NCBI RefSeq assembly: GCF_030254825.1
Contig: NC_083367.1
Coordinates: forward strand, 25,697,001-25,761,000
Direction of reading: 5' to 3'
Source of the DNA: Meriones unguiculatus
Lineage: Eukaryota > Chordata > Mammalia > Rodentia > Muridae
Length of the DNA: 64,000 nt
Part shown: positions 20,364 through 31,400 of the stretch, piece after piece
How the letters are laid out: each line of letters begins with the position of its first letter
Numbering within the stretch: the stretch's first letter is position 1
Notes under the pieces: generated by a model
What the model saw: the letters and a program-made list of their open reading frames with translations, nothing else
The model's database searches: none
Told to the model about the DNA's origin: nothing
Position numbers and translations under genes: made by a program

Positions 20364-21149
20364 TTGAAAAAAGTCTTATGAAGGAAAGCTTGGTTGTCAT
20401 AATTAAATATTGTAGATATTTTCAATCATTTACATGAGCAACTGTATTTAATATTTGTCAACCACTGTTTTACAGGAATAATTACTTACTTTAAAATAAA
20501 CATTTTATTTTTATAAAATACACTGTACATTTTCTTTATTTTTGAACAGCCTAACAGTGTGAGTCAGACTTTGTGTTTCTTATAAATAACTGAGGAATAA
20601 GAGTACAATTTTATCTGTAGACCTGAGTGCATGTGGAGAAAAATATAAGTTTACCACACAAAGTGGTAAATATTTTTTTAAAAAGCTCACACAGGGTAAA
20701 GGAGATATAGCCTGTGGGAAAACTTACCTAGCATAAGGCAAAAATAATAGGCTGGGGAAGGTAAACAAGTTATTTTTTTCCCAGTTGGGTGACACACCTC
20801 CTTTCATTGGATCATGGAACAATTCTAATAAAGAGAACTCCCAGAGGACAGGATGAAAAACAAGACCCTGGAAACAATGCGATAAAAGCAAATGGAAACC
20901 ACTTCTAAATAAGTGTTTAACCAACTGTGTGGAATAGAATAGGGCTGAGTCTAAGCAGGTGGAATTTTCTACTCCAATAATACTTATAATTCGTGTGCCA
21001 TTTAAATTTCTTTGAGCTAAATTACAAAGAGCCAACTTCCTACGAGAGGGCTGAAATCTCTTCCCAATTCTGCTCACTGGCATGTTTTTTTTTTTTGTTT
21101 TGTTTTGTTTTAAATTTTTGTCTAAACTGAGTGAAAACAGAGCAGGCAG
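20364..21149. other. No recognised feature
   Basis: A/T-rich. A 147-codon minus-strand frame (20,724-21,167) begins in a B1-like element and shows no domain that I recognise, so I do not call it a gene. Confidence 0.4.
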
Positions 21150-21285
21150 CCAGGTGTGAAAATACAAGCCTGCACATGTAGATACAGTGAGACAGAGGCA
21201 GCAAGATTGCTTGAGCCCGGAAGTTTAGGGCCCTTAAGCCTTCAAAACACGGCAAGACACCCTTGTCTTAAAACAGAATAGAAAA
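21150..21285 (+). mobile_element. B1-like (proto-B1) SINE
   Basis: 'gagacagaggcagcaagatt' with 'gcttgagcccggaagttta' resembles older Alu/B1-type monomers. It ends A-rich. Confidence 0.55.
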
Positions 21286-21319
21286 TTGTGTGCTCACCTC
21301 GCCAGTTGGTGATGGCCGA

Positions 21320-21555
21320 CAAAGGCGGCAAATGGCCGGGGAGTGGAACCCTGGGAAAATCACTCACCTTGCACACACGGAGCCCTAGGTTCGATCCCCC
21401 AGAGGCTGCAAGGCAGGTGTGGTGGGTGGGGTGTGCCTGTGATGCCAGCACTTTGGAGGTGACAGCATGAGGATTCTTGGTTCAAGGCTACCCTCACCCC
21501 CACAGTTAATGGGCAAATTGGGCTGTGTCAGACTCAGCCTCAAGAAACACAACAC
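21320..21555 (+). mobile_element. RSINE1/B4-type SINE
   Basis: A tRNA-like part ('ccctaggttcgatccccca') is followed by a B1-like part ('gtgcctgtgatgccagcact'), the order expected for this composite family. Confidence 0.65.
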
Positions 21556-21654
21556 GAACACCAACCGAAGCAATCATGAGATCCTTCTCTCGTTATCTTT
21601 CTTTCCTCGGGATTTGGAGTATAATTACCACCCCTAACTGTCTTGTTTTACTTC

Positions 21655-21750
21655 TTCACCCCCTCTTCATGGTTCTAGGGATCAAACTCAGCGCCTGCTA
21701 TTGCCAGGTGGATGCTTTATGGCTGAGCTGCACTCTAGGCCCTCTCCCTT
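21655..21750 (-). mobile_element. ID-like SINE
   Basis: 'ggttctagggatcaaactca' and 'ggctgagctgcactctaggc' are a complemented tRNA-like head. Confidence 0.6.
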
Positions 21751-21784
21751 TTCGTTTTTAAAATTTAAACTAGTTTTTAAGAAC

Positions 21785-21935
21785 GATTTTATTTATTTTA
21801 TTTTTGTGTGTCTGAGTGTCATGCATACATGTATGTGCCCTGTGCCCTCAGAAGTCAGACGAGGGAGCTGAATGAATCCCGTGGAACTGGCAGTGATTGA
21901 AAGCTGCCATTTAGGTGCTGGGAACTGAGCTTTTA
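21785..21935 (-). mobile_element. B3 SINE
   Basis: 'attttatttattttattttt', 'gaagtcagacgagggagctg' and 'ggtgctgggaactgag' are complemented B3 parts. The head is missing. Confidence 0.65.
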
Positions 21936-22023
21936 AATGGAAATATTAACACTGATGCAGAAACAAGAACACATGTCAAGTTCTTTTTAAAAAATACTTT
22001 TTATTTTATTGTTGTTGCTGCTA

Positions 22024-22033
22024 TGTGTTTGTT

Positions 22034-22064
<31 letters not shown>
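22024..22064 (+). repeat. (GTTT)n/(GT)n microsatellite
   Basis: Three GTTT units pass into about 13 GT units, part of the 3' end of the adjacent minus-strand SINE. Confidence 0.95.
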
Positions 22065-22210
22065 ACATGCTATAATGTACATATGGAAGTCAGAGGACAA
22101 TGGAACTAGCTTTCCCTCCTTGCTCCTTCGTGTGTGTTCTGGGAAGCAAATCCAGGATGCTGGGCTGGTATGACAAGTCCTTCACAGGCTGGGTCATCCC
22201 ACAGGTCCCA
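22065..22210 (-). mobile_element. B3A-type SINE
   Basis: 'gaagtcagaggacaatggaa' and 'gctgggtcatcccacaggtc' resemble a complemented B3A. It is diverged. Confidence 0.55.
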
Positions 22211-22629
22211 GGATCATTAATTTTATTATATAATAGTTTTTGTTTTTGCAAACACTAACATGCCAGTGTAACCACCAGCCATCTCAGAAACCACTGCTGG
22301 TACTTCAGGCCTCCTGCCTGTCATCGCATCTCCAGGGTTTAACATCATATCGACTGCTGCTATCACCGCAGGATGGTAGTGCCTGCATTTGAGCTTTGTG
22401 TAAACAGAGGTATGGTATTCAGTGATTTTTTTTTTAACTCAGAGTTAATATTTTTAGGTGCATCCATGTTTAATGTTACTCACAATTTGTTTGTTTTAAT
22501 TGCCTTATTAAAATTTTGTAACTCGGACTATAGTCCATGCTGCTGTGCACGTATCATTAGGTGCCATTTCCTGCGTGGCTTGGTCCTTGAAGCTAGACTG
22601 GGATGGATGAGAGAGTTGTTGTTATAAAT

Positions 22630-23260
22630 AAAACGGTGTCGGGTTATATAATGATTAACCCTATAATTATTATGGTGTTATTATTTAGCCTGCTATCACA
22701 ATCATAAGACACAGACACCTGTTAGCTTTTATAATTGCCTGTTTACCTTGGGCTGGGCAGATAGCCCACCTGTGCTGTCTCAATAACCTTACCATCTACC
22801 GCCCAGCTTCCTTCCCATGGCATCTGTCTTAACTATTCCTATCTGGGCTATCTTCCATCCATAATCTTATAAATACTTTATATTTTTCATCTTGGTGTTT
22901 CTTTCTACCCCATTCCCAGAGTCCCTTCCTCCTGGTCCACGTCGTTCCTTCCAGGCTAACTCATCATGGCACCCTTCTCTCTTCTCTCTTCTCATCCACC
23001 TGTCTGCTTCCTGTGACTCTCCTGTTCTCAATGCCCAGGAACCTTTGCCATGCCTACCTCCTTCTGCCTGCCCAGGCAAAGGCCTTTTTAATTAACTAAT
23101 TAGGGATAATGTCTTAGGCAGGTTTACACAACAAGGATAGGACAATAACCAGATCTTGAGGGCAAGTAATAAAGCATCAAAATGCAGCATCAGACCAACC
23201 CCGAGAATGAAGAAATAACAAACACAGAAGAAATGCAGACAGATCTACAGAAAAGCTGGA
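22630..23260. mobile_element. Candidate rodent LTR-type repeat
   Basis: The run 'gggctgggcagatagcccac', 'ccgcccagcttccttcccat', 'cccattcccagagtcccttc' and 'atgcccaggaacctttgcca' is text I associate with a dispersed muroid repeat, probably LTR-derived. I cannot fix its ends, its orientation or its family name. Confidence 0.4.
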
Positions 23261-23779
23261 ATAGAGTAGGCTGTGTTCTCTCTGATGGAGACACAACAGC
23301 AGCACCAGCAGCTGAGAAACAGTGTGTTTATTTTATACGTCTGGGTCAAGGAGGTGGGCTCATTGTATACAGCAAAACCAGGAGGCAGGCGTAATTAATC
23401 TGTGGGCAACATTCTCAGGCTGCAGTCTTCCCCAAGGAGGAAGCTATGGTCAGGAGTTTCTGCATACACTGGCCAATCATTCGTAAACACTCATACTTGG
23501 GCTAGACAAAGGCTTTGCCATCCCCATGCGTCTGAAGCATTGGAGTTGCTGGCATGGCTGTATTCAAGTCAACAATACACGCAAGACTTCATCCATTTGC
23601 TCCTTGCACAGTTCTCTCAGGGCTTCCTCCATTTCCCACACCTCTGGGTGTATTTATGCATGCATTTCTTTACAACACACTCTTTGCAGTGTGATTTTGT
23701 GTCATAAGATATACATAGGTTAACTTTTATTATATTATGCCAAACAGGCTTTTTAATGCATGTGTGTGTTCATGTGCAT
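23261..23779. other. Unassigned
   Basis: A 101-codon plus-strand frame (23,402-23,707) has no recognisable motif. 'gtgtttattttatac' near 23,320 could be part of an old LTR on the minus strand, without further support. Confidence 0.3.
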
Positions 23780-24005
23780 GCAAGTGTATGTGGGAGGTGT
23801 GTGTTCACCTGTGTATGCATGCATGTTGGAGACCAGAGGATAATCTCAAGGTCTCATCCTCTGAAATACTGTCCACCTCTTCTGAGACAGGGTCTTTTAA
23901 CTCAGGCTGAGCAGTTAGGCTAGACTGGCTGGGCAGTTAGCCCCAGAAATCCTCCTGTCTCTACCACCCTAGTGCTGAAATTGTAAGTGCTTATTGCTAT
24001 GCTTG
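23780..24005 (-). mobile_element. B4-family SINE
   Basis: 'ggagaccagaggataatctc', 'ttctgagacagggtctttta' and 'ctagtgctgaaattgtaagt' fit a complemented B4A lacking its head. Confidence 0.65.
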
Positions 24006-24894
24006 ACATTTTTACATGGGTTCTAAAGATTCAACATTTAAAAAATGATGACAGATAGAACAATTTTAACCTAGCCACTTTTTTATTTAGGCACCTTTGA
24101 GCAGTAAGGTAGGCTGTTGTAACAAGTGCTCCTTTCAGAGGGGAGGCAGGGACTGGCTTACAGTCTACTCTGCACAGTCTGTGTTGCAGAATAATATGTG
24201 TTCAATTTGATAAAGTGAGACTTAAGTAAGCTAGGTTATGCTTTCAGGTGTTGAGGGCAAGTCATATTTATAATACAAGAACAAAAAAAAATCAATAATC
24301 TACTAATCTTATGGAAATCTGTAGTGTTGCCCAATTATGTGCAAAGGGTAAACTTATTTTCAGAGCTTCAATGCCACTGTTGAAGTGGTTTCTCCCATCC
24401 CAAGGTACCCACTTGGTCAGATGTTCCTGAGGCCCTAGTCAGGGCCTAGTCAGAATTTAGCATCCTTTTCTTCCCATTGCTAGTACTTTTATTTAGGATT
24501 TAAACTATTTTGTCTGTTGATAAAATTGGCCTGAAAAATGCCCCTACTGAGTCTTTCTTATATTTCCCTACGATGAATGACTTGCAACATGTTACTTCTT
24601 GTTTCACCAATACATTCATTTACTGTTGTTCTTATTTTCAAGGCGTCCTAGTTACTCACTGTAGTGCGCCCACAGAAACAATATGAATAGTGGGCGACTT
24701 AACAATACATTCGTCGATTTAAAAATCAGAGAGGAAATGAAAGCATTCCTAGAATGCAAGGGAAATGAAAGGCCAGAGTCACTGGGATATCACTAAGGCT
24801 CTCCTAAGAGCACGGTCAGTGTCTGTGAGGGCTTCTATCAAAGAATGGCAGGGTGTCAAAAAAAATTAAAGAAAAAGAGCTCTGGTTGAGGAAA
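24006..24894. other. No recognised feature
   Basis: About 890 bp of A/T-rich single-copy-like DNA. Confidence 0.4.
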
Positions 24895-25142
24895 CAGCCA
24901 GTGAGGTGGCTTAGAGGATGAAAATGTCTGTAGCCAGGACTGACTGACGTGAGTTCAATCCCCAAGACCCACATGATGGAGAGAGAGAATCACTTTTCCA
25001 GTTTTTCTGACAATATGCACATTGTGGCATCTGCGTGACCTTCCCCACATAAAGGTCAACAAAAATACATTTTAAAATGTGAACGAGAGAGAGAGAGAGA
25101 GGAGGCAGAACAAGAGACACACAGAGAGAGATGGAGAGAGAA
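24895..25142 (+). mobile_element. B3A-type SINE with (GA)n tail
   Basis: 'cagccagtgaggtggcttag', 'gtgagttcaatccccaagac' and 'cacatgatggagagag' form the head and middle. A (GA)n run from about 25,083 to 25,142 follows the tail. Confidence 0.75.
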
Positions 25143-25189
25143 TTCAAATACCCTAGTTAGTGATGCACCTCCAGAAGTTGTAGAAAGAC

Positions 25190-25345
25190 AGGAATAGCCC
25201 AAACCTCAAAGCAGTAGGTGGCGAGAAATAATGAGCGAGAGCAAAAATCAACAAGAACCTCAAGGATGATACAAAGTCTTCAGGAAACAGAGTTGGTCCT
25301 TTAGAGAGAACAGCACCAGGACTGGCAAACTGCTGAGCAGGTAAC
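25190..25345 (+). mobile_element. L1 ORF2 fragment
   Basis: 'aaagcagtaggtggcgagaa' and 'acagagttggtcctttagag' match the linker between endonuclease and reverse transcriptase of L1 ORF2. It is isolated from any other L1 part and its frame is broken. Confidence 0.75.
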
Positions 25346-25689
25346 GATGTCCAGCACACACGCACAGAGAGCTCAGTTTGGTCCTCAAAATCCAGGGAAA
25401 GATGGAAAGAGAAAACTGACTCTACAAACTTGCCCTCTCGCCTCCACACCCTTGCACAGGGCTGTCCCCGAACCTTCCTTTTAACTAGATCTGTAACGCA
25501 CTTGTGTTGATTGCAATTTTCATTGTAATTTCTGCCATCACAGTATTTTCTTTTGCTTTTTAATTTCCCCGGTCCCACGGGGTGATGTGAAGCTGTTTTC
25601 CCCCGCCAGTTTTAGGAGGTTATGTGGAAACTGTCACCACTGTGGTTTTAGATAACCTGTTTGCATTTAAAAATATTTATTACATTTGT
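25346..25689. other. No recognised feature
   Basis: Single-copy-like. A 141-codon minus-strand frame (25,153-25,578) runs through here and antisense through the L1 fragment, which argues against it being coding. Confidence 0.4.
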
Positions 25690-25860
25690 TTATGTGTATT
25701 TGTGTTTGTGGGCACATGAGTGCATATGTGCACATGCTCTCTACCACGGGTGCACAAGTGTGTGTGTGTGTGTGTGTGTGTGAGTGTGTAAGTCAAAAGA
25801 CAACTTGTTGGACTCGGTTGTATCATTGCACGATATGGGTTCATTTTCACACCTTCATCC
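25690..25860 (-). mobile_element. B3A-type SINE tail with (TG)n
   Basis: 'gtgcatatgtgcacatgctc' and a TG run (25,758-25,782) are followed by 'tcaaaagacaacttgttgga' and 'ctcggttgtatc', the complemented B3A 3' half. Confidence 0.55.
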
Positions 25861-26004
25861 TCAGTGGCTGCCTATTTGAATTAAAAAAAAAAGTTTTATA
25901 ATTTTGTGCTCCGACATTCGTGTATACAAATTTAAAATTTTTGTTTCCTTTTGTAATTATGTAGTAAGTGTCTTTGTATTTTTTCTTTGTTTGCTTCTTT
26001 ATTT

Positions 26005-26110
26005 CTTTAGACAAAAGAAATGGTTTTATTATACAGCCCAGGCTAGCACTGATCTCTCTTATGAGGTCCAGACTGGTTTTGAACTTACTGTCTTGCCATC
26101 TCCTATGAAC
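26005..26110 (-). mobile_element. B1 SINE (diverged)
   Basis: 'ttattatacagcccaggcta' and 'gaggtccagactggttttga' are complemented B1 landmarks. Confidence 0.6.
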
Positions 26111-26161
26111 TGCTAATTTGGGCATTGGTCATCTCAAATGGCATTTTTTTAAGGTTAGAAA

Positions 26162-26338
26162 AAGTATTTTTTTATTTTATGTTTTATGGATATGGGTGTT
26201 TTTCATGCATGTATATCTGGCGTCTTTGGAGGCCAGGAGAAGACATTGGATCTCCTTGAACTGAAGTTACTGACGGCTGTAAATCACCATATGTGTGCTG
26301 AGAATCAAACCAAGGTCCTCTGGAAAGCAGTGTAACTC
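26162..26338 (-). mobile_element. B3 SINE
   Basis: 'tttggaggccaggagaagac', 'gtgctgagaatcaaaccaag' and 'gtcctctggaaagcagtgta' give a complemented B3 that lacks its head. Confidence 0.75.
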
Positions 26339-26439
26339 CCTTATTGGTTTTATTTGACAATTTCATACATACACACACACATACATACATACACACATAT
26401 ACTCTATCCTGATCTTGTCCATATCCAATGCTGTGATGG

Positions 26440-26935
26440 ACGTTTTGGTTTCTTGGTATGTGATGTAAATATGCTTTTGTTTTAACCCTGTGGGATTTTA
26501 GTTGGGCTATCCTTTGTCCACACCCATGAATTGTTCTGTGTGGTGTCCATGTGGAACCTGAGAGGGGAGTGCTCAAGGACTCGGAGAGTGTAAATATGAG
26601 AGTGAGAAAGAGAAGGCGTGGCGCTGTGGGGGCACTCTGTGTGGCATTCGGTGTTGGTGGGTAGCGTGTGGTATGGAGCAGTTTGGAGATACCAGAGACT
26701 GGGGCACAGTGGCCTGGAGGAGCCTGCTAGCTGTGTCTGCGCGTTTGACAGAGATTGGTACAGAGCCCTAAAAGAACTTGTTGACCCTAACTAGCCAGGA
26801 GAAGTAAAGGGGTCTGAACCCTCTCTACCCACTAACCTTTTCTCTCTCCTGCTTAAGGTTGGGGGGTTGGTGGAAGGGAGGTAGAGGCCTAAACCCCCAG
26901 AATAAAGTAGAGTTTTTAAAAAAGAGCACTACAGG
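26440..26935 (+). mobile_element. Candidate rodent LTR or middle-repetitive element
   Basis: The stretch ends 'ccccagaataaagtagagtt', a polyadenylation-signal-like end after a C/T-rich segment and 'ggttggggggttggtggaag'. Its layout suggests an LTR or an old polyadenylated repeat. I cannot name the family. Confidence 0.35.
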
Positions 26936-27037
26936 CAGCTTTTCAATGCACAGTGAAAAGCTTCCCCTCCCTCTTCCCCTACCCACCCGAGTCCTCCAAG
27001 ACATACCTTTCCACCTGGATACCCTTTCCTAGGTATA

Positions 27038-27120
27038 ACAGGTGGGTCTTGAAATTGCAGTGATCCTTCTCCCTCTGCATCTTGAGTGCTGGGGGTACAG
27101 GCATGAGCTTCTGTACCTGG
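27038..27120 (-). mobile_element. B1-like head fragment
   Basis: 'cttgagtgctgggggtacag' and 'gcatgagcttctgtacctgg' read as a complemented B1 head. Confidence 0.55.
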
Positions 27121-27598
27121 ACTTCTCTCTTCCTGTACTAGGAGTCAATGCGATGGCATCTTTTTGTAGGGAAGGCTTGGTCCTTCCGTCACTCATAAAG
27201 GTGCTGCTCTCCATAACCCAATGTCTCCTAACAGTGTGGCTTATGGGAAAGAAAGTCTAAAACTGTCAGAAATATGCAGATAGCTTCAGGCCAAAGCCCA
27301 TGCAATGGATCTGATAGCACTGTAATAGGAAGGACATCCCTAATGGTTGCTGTATTTCAAAAGGGCACTTTGTCCTCTGAGCTGCTTCAAGCTTTGAAGA
27401 ACAGAGTGTTGGTACAACACATTTCAACTGGGTGCCTTCAGGTAGTTAACACGAGTCCATTTGGGTAGAGGCCAGTGCCTCTAATGTTTGTTCACCCTTG
27501 GAGATTTGGCCTTCTTCTACATTCTGGCCTCTTACAGTTACTTTACTTTTTCTGTCAGGCTCTGCTTTGCATTTACAGGATGTTTGGAAATACTGAAT
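27121..27598. other. No recognised feature
   Basis: Single-copy-like sequence with only short open frames. Confidence 0.4.
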
Positions 27599-27900
27599 CT
27601 GGGCTCTGGGGATGGCCCAGTCAGTTAAGCCCTCCACAAGCTTGAGGACCTAAATTCTGTCTTTGGAACCCACATACAAGTTGGTCGTGTGTACCTGTCA
27701 TCACAGTTCTGGGGTGTTACTGTAATCACAATCTCTGCCTCTGGAGGGGCAGAGACTGGCCAGTTCTAGATTCAGTGAGAAACCCTGACTCAAAATAAAA
27801 TAAGGTGGTAATGTCCGTTGAGGATGACAACGGACATTATCTGCTGACCTAGACACACACATTTGCCCACACGTGTGAACATTTATACACACTGGAACAT
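27599..27900 (+). mobile_element. B4A SINE
   Basis: A tRNA-like head ('gggctctggggatggcccag') and B1-like body ('cagagactggccagttctag', 'agtgagaaaccctgactcaa') are followed by a CA-rich end. A perfect palindrome is embedded at 27,809-27,839. Confidence 0.75.
27807..27841. repeat. Near-perfect hairpin palindrome
   Basis: TAATGTCCGTTG (27,809-27,820) and CAACGGACATTA (27,828-27,839) are exact reverse complements around a 7-nt loop. One G-T and one G-C pair extend the stem outward. It lies in the 3' part of a B4A copy, where the family consensus has no such symmetry. Confidence 0.95.
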
Positions 27901-28441
27901 ACATACACACAAAACAATTATATATCCGTCACTTTTAGAACATTTGACACTTTGAATCCTTTTTCTGTCAAACTAGGAAACAGTTGCTTCACTTGTTTTT
28001 GGTTAAGGATATTCTTTTATTCTTCCAACGACAAATATTTAATGAAGGTGGCTTATTCGAACCCTTATACTTAAAACTAAAATATCATGGTAAACAAAGC
28101 AGAAGAAACCCCTGCTTTTATAGAGTCCACAGTTGTATGCCTTTTATGACTCTCTGAGTATGTTTTTCTTCTTAGCAATTACGTTTTCCAGGAAAATTTT
28201 CCTTTGGAAAGGGTTGGATCATAGGCAATAATAGCATCACATAACCTTAAAATCCATTGTAAGTTTTTCCCAATAAGCAGAACACATTCTGTGCTGTGAA
28301 GATCCACACAGAATGCAACTGAGGGCTGGTAGTTGGCTAATTCCAACCTTCTTTCTACCACACATCTGTTTTGAGTAAGGAAAGGATCACTGTCCAGGAG
28401 AATGAATATTCCATCTGGAAGTATTTGCTTAGAAATGGCTA
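27901..28441. other. No recognised feature
   Basis: A/T-rich single-copy-like sequence. No signal is seen. Confidence 0.4.
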
Positions 28442-28498
28442 CATTCCAATTTCTCCTCCTCCTCCACTCCCTCCACCCCCTCCTCCTCCCTTTCTTTT
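28442..28498 (+). repeat. Pyrimidine (CTC)n tract
   Basis: C/T-only run that merges with the tail complement of the following B1. Confidence 0.9.
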
Positions 28499-28637
28499 GA
28501 GACAGGGTTTCTCTGTTGTAGCTTTTGCTATCCTGGACTTGCTTTGGAGACCAGGCTGGCTTCTAACTCACAGAGATCCACCTGCCTCTGCCTCTTCTAG
28601 TGCTGAGATTCCAAGCTTGTGCTACCACGTCCGGCTT
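28499..28637 (-). mobile_element. B1 SINE, near full length
   Basis: 'gagacagggtttctctgttg', 'ggagaccaggctggcttcta' and 'gtgctaccacgtccggct' are all clear. Confidence 0.92.
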
Positions 28638-28919
28638 ACATTCCATTTTCAATGGCTCTGTCACTGCTATTTCTATAGCCCCTTAAGAATAAACTAGCCC
28701 ATTAAGATTGGGCTACACAATATCACTCCATCCAATTCAGAGGATAACGCTTGCTTCTAGTTCTCTTGATTCCACAGTCTCTTTGCTGTTTCCATCACCA
28801 CTGTTGCTAAGTTTTATGTCACCAGCTACTGAGGTCATTCACAAATTATGCTCCACAAGGAAGATTCCTCATAGCATGTTCACAGACTTTGGTGTTCACT
28901 GACATGCTATCTCAGATGT

Positions 28920-29024
28920 TGTCCGTTATAGGCTTTGGCTATGTCACAGATCTCTGAAGCTAAGCAGGGTCGGGCCTGATTAGCACTTGGCAGAAAACTG
29001 GTCCATGTGATTGTGGTGGTTGTT
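28920..29024 (+). pseudogene. 5S rRNA-like pseudogene
   Basis: The core 'gaagctaagcagggtcgggc' followed by 'ctgattagcacttgg' (28,956-28,990) is almost identical to the internal promoter part of vertebrate 5S rRNA (one or two changes). Upstream 'acagatctct' fits the preceding 5S bases, and downstream 'ggtggttgt' fits a decayed 3' end. The ends are diverged and there is no clean T-run terminator, so this is a dead dispersed copy. It may instead be the head of a 5S-derived SINE. Confidence 0.75.
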
Positions 29025-29919
29025 TTATGTGACAAGTGATGTCCAATGAAAAGGCATTTTGACAGTCATTTTGCCTCCCAATTCCCATATTCAATTAAAT
29101 GGGTATTAGAAGGACATGGTACCTCTATAATCTGATCAAACCTTCTTCTCAGTACTGCCCTGGAAAGAGCTCTGAATGGCAGAGACAGGCTGGCAGTCCG
29201 GATGAGTGGGGAGCTACAATCAGAAGAGAGGACATGCCATCTTATTAAAATACTGTGTTCTGTCTCAGTCTCTCCACATGGTAAGACATCCTTCCGATCT
29301 CAAGCAAAACTGGTACCCATGTTCTTAGCACACCTGCTACAGACCCTTTTCCTTGGATTCTTTTGGTCTTTGAGTCTAAAACCTGCTTCTTTGTGCTCTC
29401 TGAATTCTTCTAGAGAAGTTTAGTTCCATCTTGAAGCCTCATAGCCCTTGTTTACCCATTAGCCTAAGTCAAAGTACAGCATAACTTTTGCTGCATTTTA
29501 TTCTGTGGTTATTTTCTGAACTGAATTGACACAAAATGGAAGTCAATGAAGTTTGTTCTTCATGTAAAACAGTATTTCATCTTCACTGTTCATATCCACT
29601 TTAAGATGATAAAGACAAAATGTAGTCTGTTAGGGAGTGAGGGCACTTTGAGGACCAAGGATAGGAACCAGAAATTCCTGAATCCTTGTAAATTTTGTTC
29701 CATATTTATTGTCTATCAGACTCTGGACTTGGCAGTGGGCATGATGTTTCATTCATTTTTACATTTCCAGAACAAGACTTGGTATGAAATGATTTTCAGA
29801 TTGGTAAACTGAAATCATAAACCTTAATTGTATCCTTCTAAAACATAGCTTTTTAGGAACTTTTTTTCAGGTCAGGTGTAGTGAGAACTCTGGAATTTTG
29901 GTTTCTTTAAAAAAAAAAA
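29025..29919. other. No recognised feature
   Basis: About 900 bp of single-copy-like DNA with no SINE. The longest plus-strand frame (88 codons, 29,546-29,812) has no motif. Confidence 0.4.
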
Positions 29920-30092
29920 ACCCGGGAGCTGGAGAGATGGCTCAGAGGTTAAGAGCACTTTCTTTTCTTCCAAAAGTCCTGAGTTCAATTCCCAGCAACC
30001 ACATGGTAGCTCACAGCCACCTATAAGGAGATCTGGTGCATAATGAGATCTTGTGTATCCATAATAAATAAATAAATCTTTAAAAAAAAACC
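29920..30092 (+). mobile_element. B2 SINE with internal deletion
   Basis: 'gggagctggagagatggctc' head and 'gagttcaattcccagcaacc' B box are present. The 'cctcttctgg' segment is missing, and the copy ends 'ccataataaataaataaatc', the tail form that is not mouse-like. Confidence 0.9.
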
Positions 30093-30289
30093 CACAGAAC
30101 TATTGTAAGAATATATTTTCCTCTTAATCCCAGGTATGGGCATATGGGGCTGCTTTGCAGGAGCTGACTGTGATTTGCCTTGTGCCCTAGCAGAGACGTG
30201 GTATTGTCAGCAGCAGATAGTTTCGGTGATTGTGTGATGTTTGGAATTCTGTGAAATTTTCAAAGGGTATACAAATACTAGGGCCCCCA

Positions 30290-30460
30290 TAGGTGGGGGT
30301 TGGTGGTTGTTGGTTGTTGGGGGGGGATTGGTTGTGGGTTGTTAGTAGTCAGGCTCAGAAAAGAAACAAGAAGAAAGAAGTTAGATTCAGAGATCTCTAT
30401 CTTTCTCTCCCTTTAACCTTCTTTACCTCCTATCTAGTGAAACGGGGGGGGGGGGTAAAG
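30290..30460 (+). repeat. G-rich region with G-runs
   Basis: GGTGGTTGTTGGTTG-type text runs into a run of 8 G near 30,320. A separate run of about 11 G lies near 30,446. Several closely spaced G-runs at 30,290-30,345 could form a G-quadruplex on the plus strand. Confidence 0.7.
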
Positions 30461-30508
30461 GATGGGGAAAAGAGAACCCACAAAGTTGCCAAGTCCAGCT
30501 ACAGTTAG

Positions 30509-30565
30509 GATTTGAAGTTAGGGCCTCTTGCAAACGCTCTCCTACTGAGCTACCTCCTCAGCCTA
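30509..30565 (-). mobile_element. ID-like SINE head
   Basis: 'gttagggcctcttgcaaacg' followed by 'ctactgagctacctcctcag' is a complemented tRNA-like head. Confidence 0.6.
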
Positions 30566-30937
30566 TTTTGTTTGTGTTTTTAGTACTAAGGAGAAATTGA
30601 CCATGAGAACCCATGTGCAGCTATGGCGTGCTGGTTCTTGCTTACAGGAAGTTGCACGCTGACATCTTCCTCTTAAGAGTGAGACGAAGCAGGGTGCCTT
30701 AGTGAGAAAACTACAACAATGGTAGGAAATACCACCCTTCGGTAGCCTGGGGATTTCTATAGCTGGTCATGTGCCACAGTCGCTTTTCAAAAGGAGATTG
30801 CCATCATCTACTATGACTTATATGGAAAGGGGCACTGTGATGATTCTGATAGAAAATGGATAGAGATAGAGAATATTACTGCAGATAGAAACTGGATGGG
30901 CTGCTTGGGGGAAGATTCTGATACTGCACTGGAAAAG

Positions 30938-31033
30938 TATGGCAAAGGCAGGTTGATCTCTGTGAGTTCAAGGCCAGCCTGGTCTACATAGCAAGATCCA
31001 GGCCCGTCAGAGCTATACAGTGAGACCCTATTT
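30938..31033 (+). mobile_element. B1 SINE, 5'-truncated
   Basis: 'gagttcaaggccagcctggt' and 'gagctatacagtgagaccct' form the 3' two-thirds of B1. Confidence 0.85.
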
Positions 31034-31128
31034 AAAAAAGAAAGAAAGAAAAAAAGAAAGGAAAGAAGAAAGAAAGAGGGAGGGAGGAGAGGAAAGGAAG
31101 AGAGAGAGAGAGAGAGATTTACAAGGAG
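31034..31128 (+). repeat. (GAAA)n/(GGAA)n/(GA)n purine tract
   Basis: A long purine-only run grown from the B1 tail, changing unit three times. Confidence 0.93.
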
Positions 31129-31199
31129 GGAGGGAAAGAGAATGCAGTGAGGATTCATGCGGAATAGAAATTAGATGCTCCAGCTAATAGGCAGGATCA

Positions 31200-31400
31200 A
31201 CTGATAGGTGTGAATGGAACCATCTTATATTTTACAGTTAAGCTGACCCAGCTGATATCACACGGAGCAGAGACAAGGACTTCTTTTGAGTCTGGCAGAA
31301 ATTTCTGCCCAAAAGACTCATGGGTAATAAATGGCTGTTTTACAGTTTTGAAGCCCAACAAAACTGTACCAAAGTTTGGCCATGAGAATGACTTCTGCTG
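31200..31400 (+). mobile_element. Candidate MLT1-like MaLR LTR
   Basis: 'tcatgggtaataaatggctg' with 'ttttgaagccc' resembles the polyadenylation end of ancient MLT1 LTRs. It is strongly diverged, so I hold this loosely. Confidence 0.35.

Noticed and set aside
25153..25578. 141-codon minus-strand frame
   Set aside because: It runs antisense through an L1 ORF2 fragment, so it is not an independent gene.
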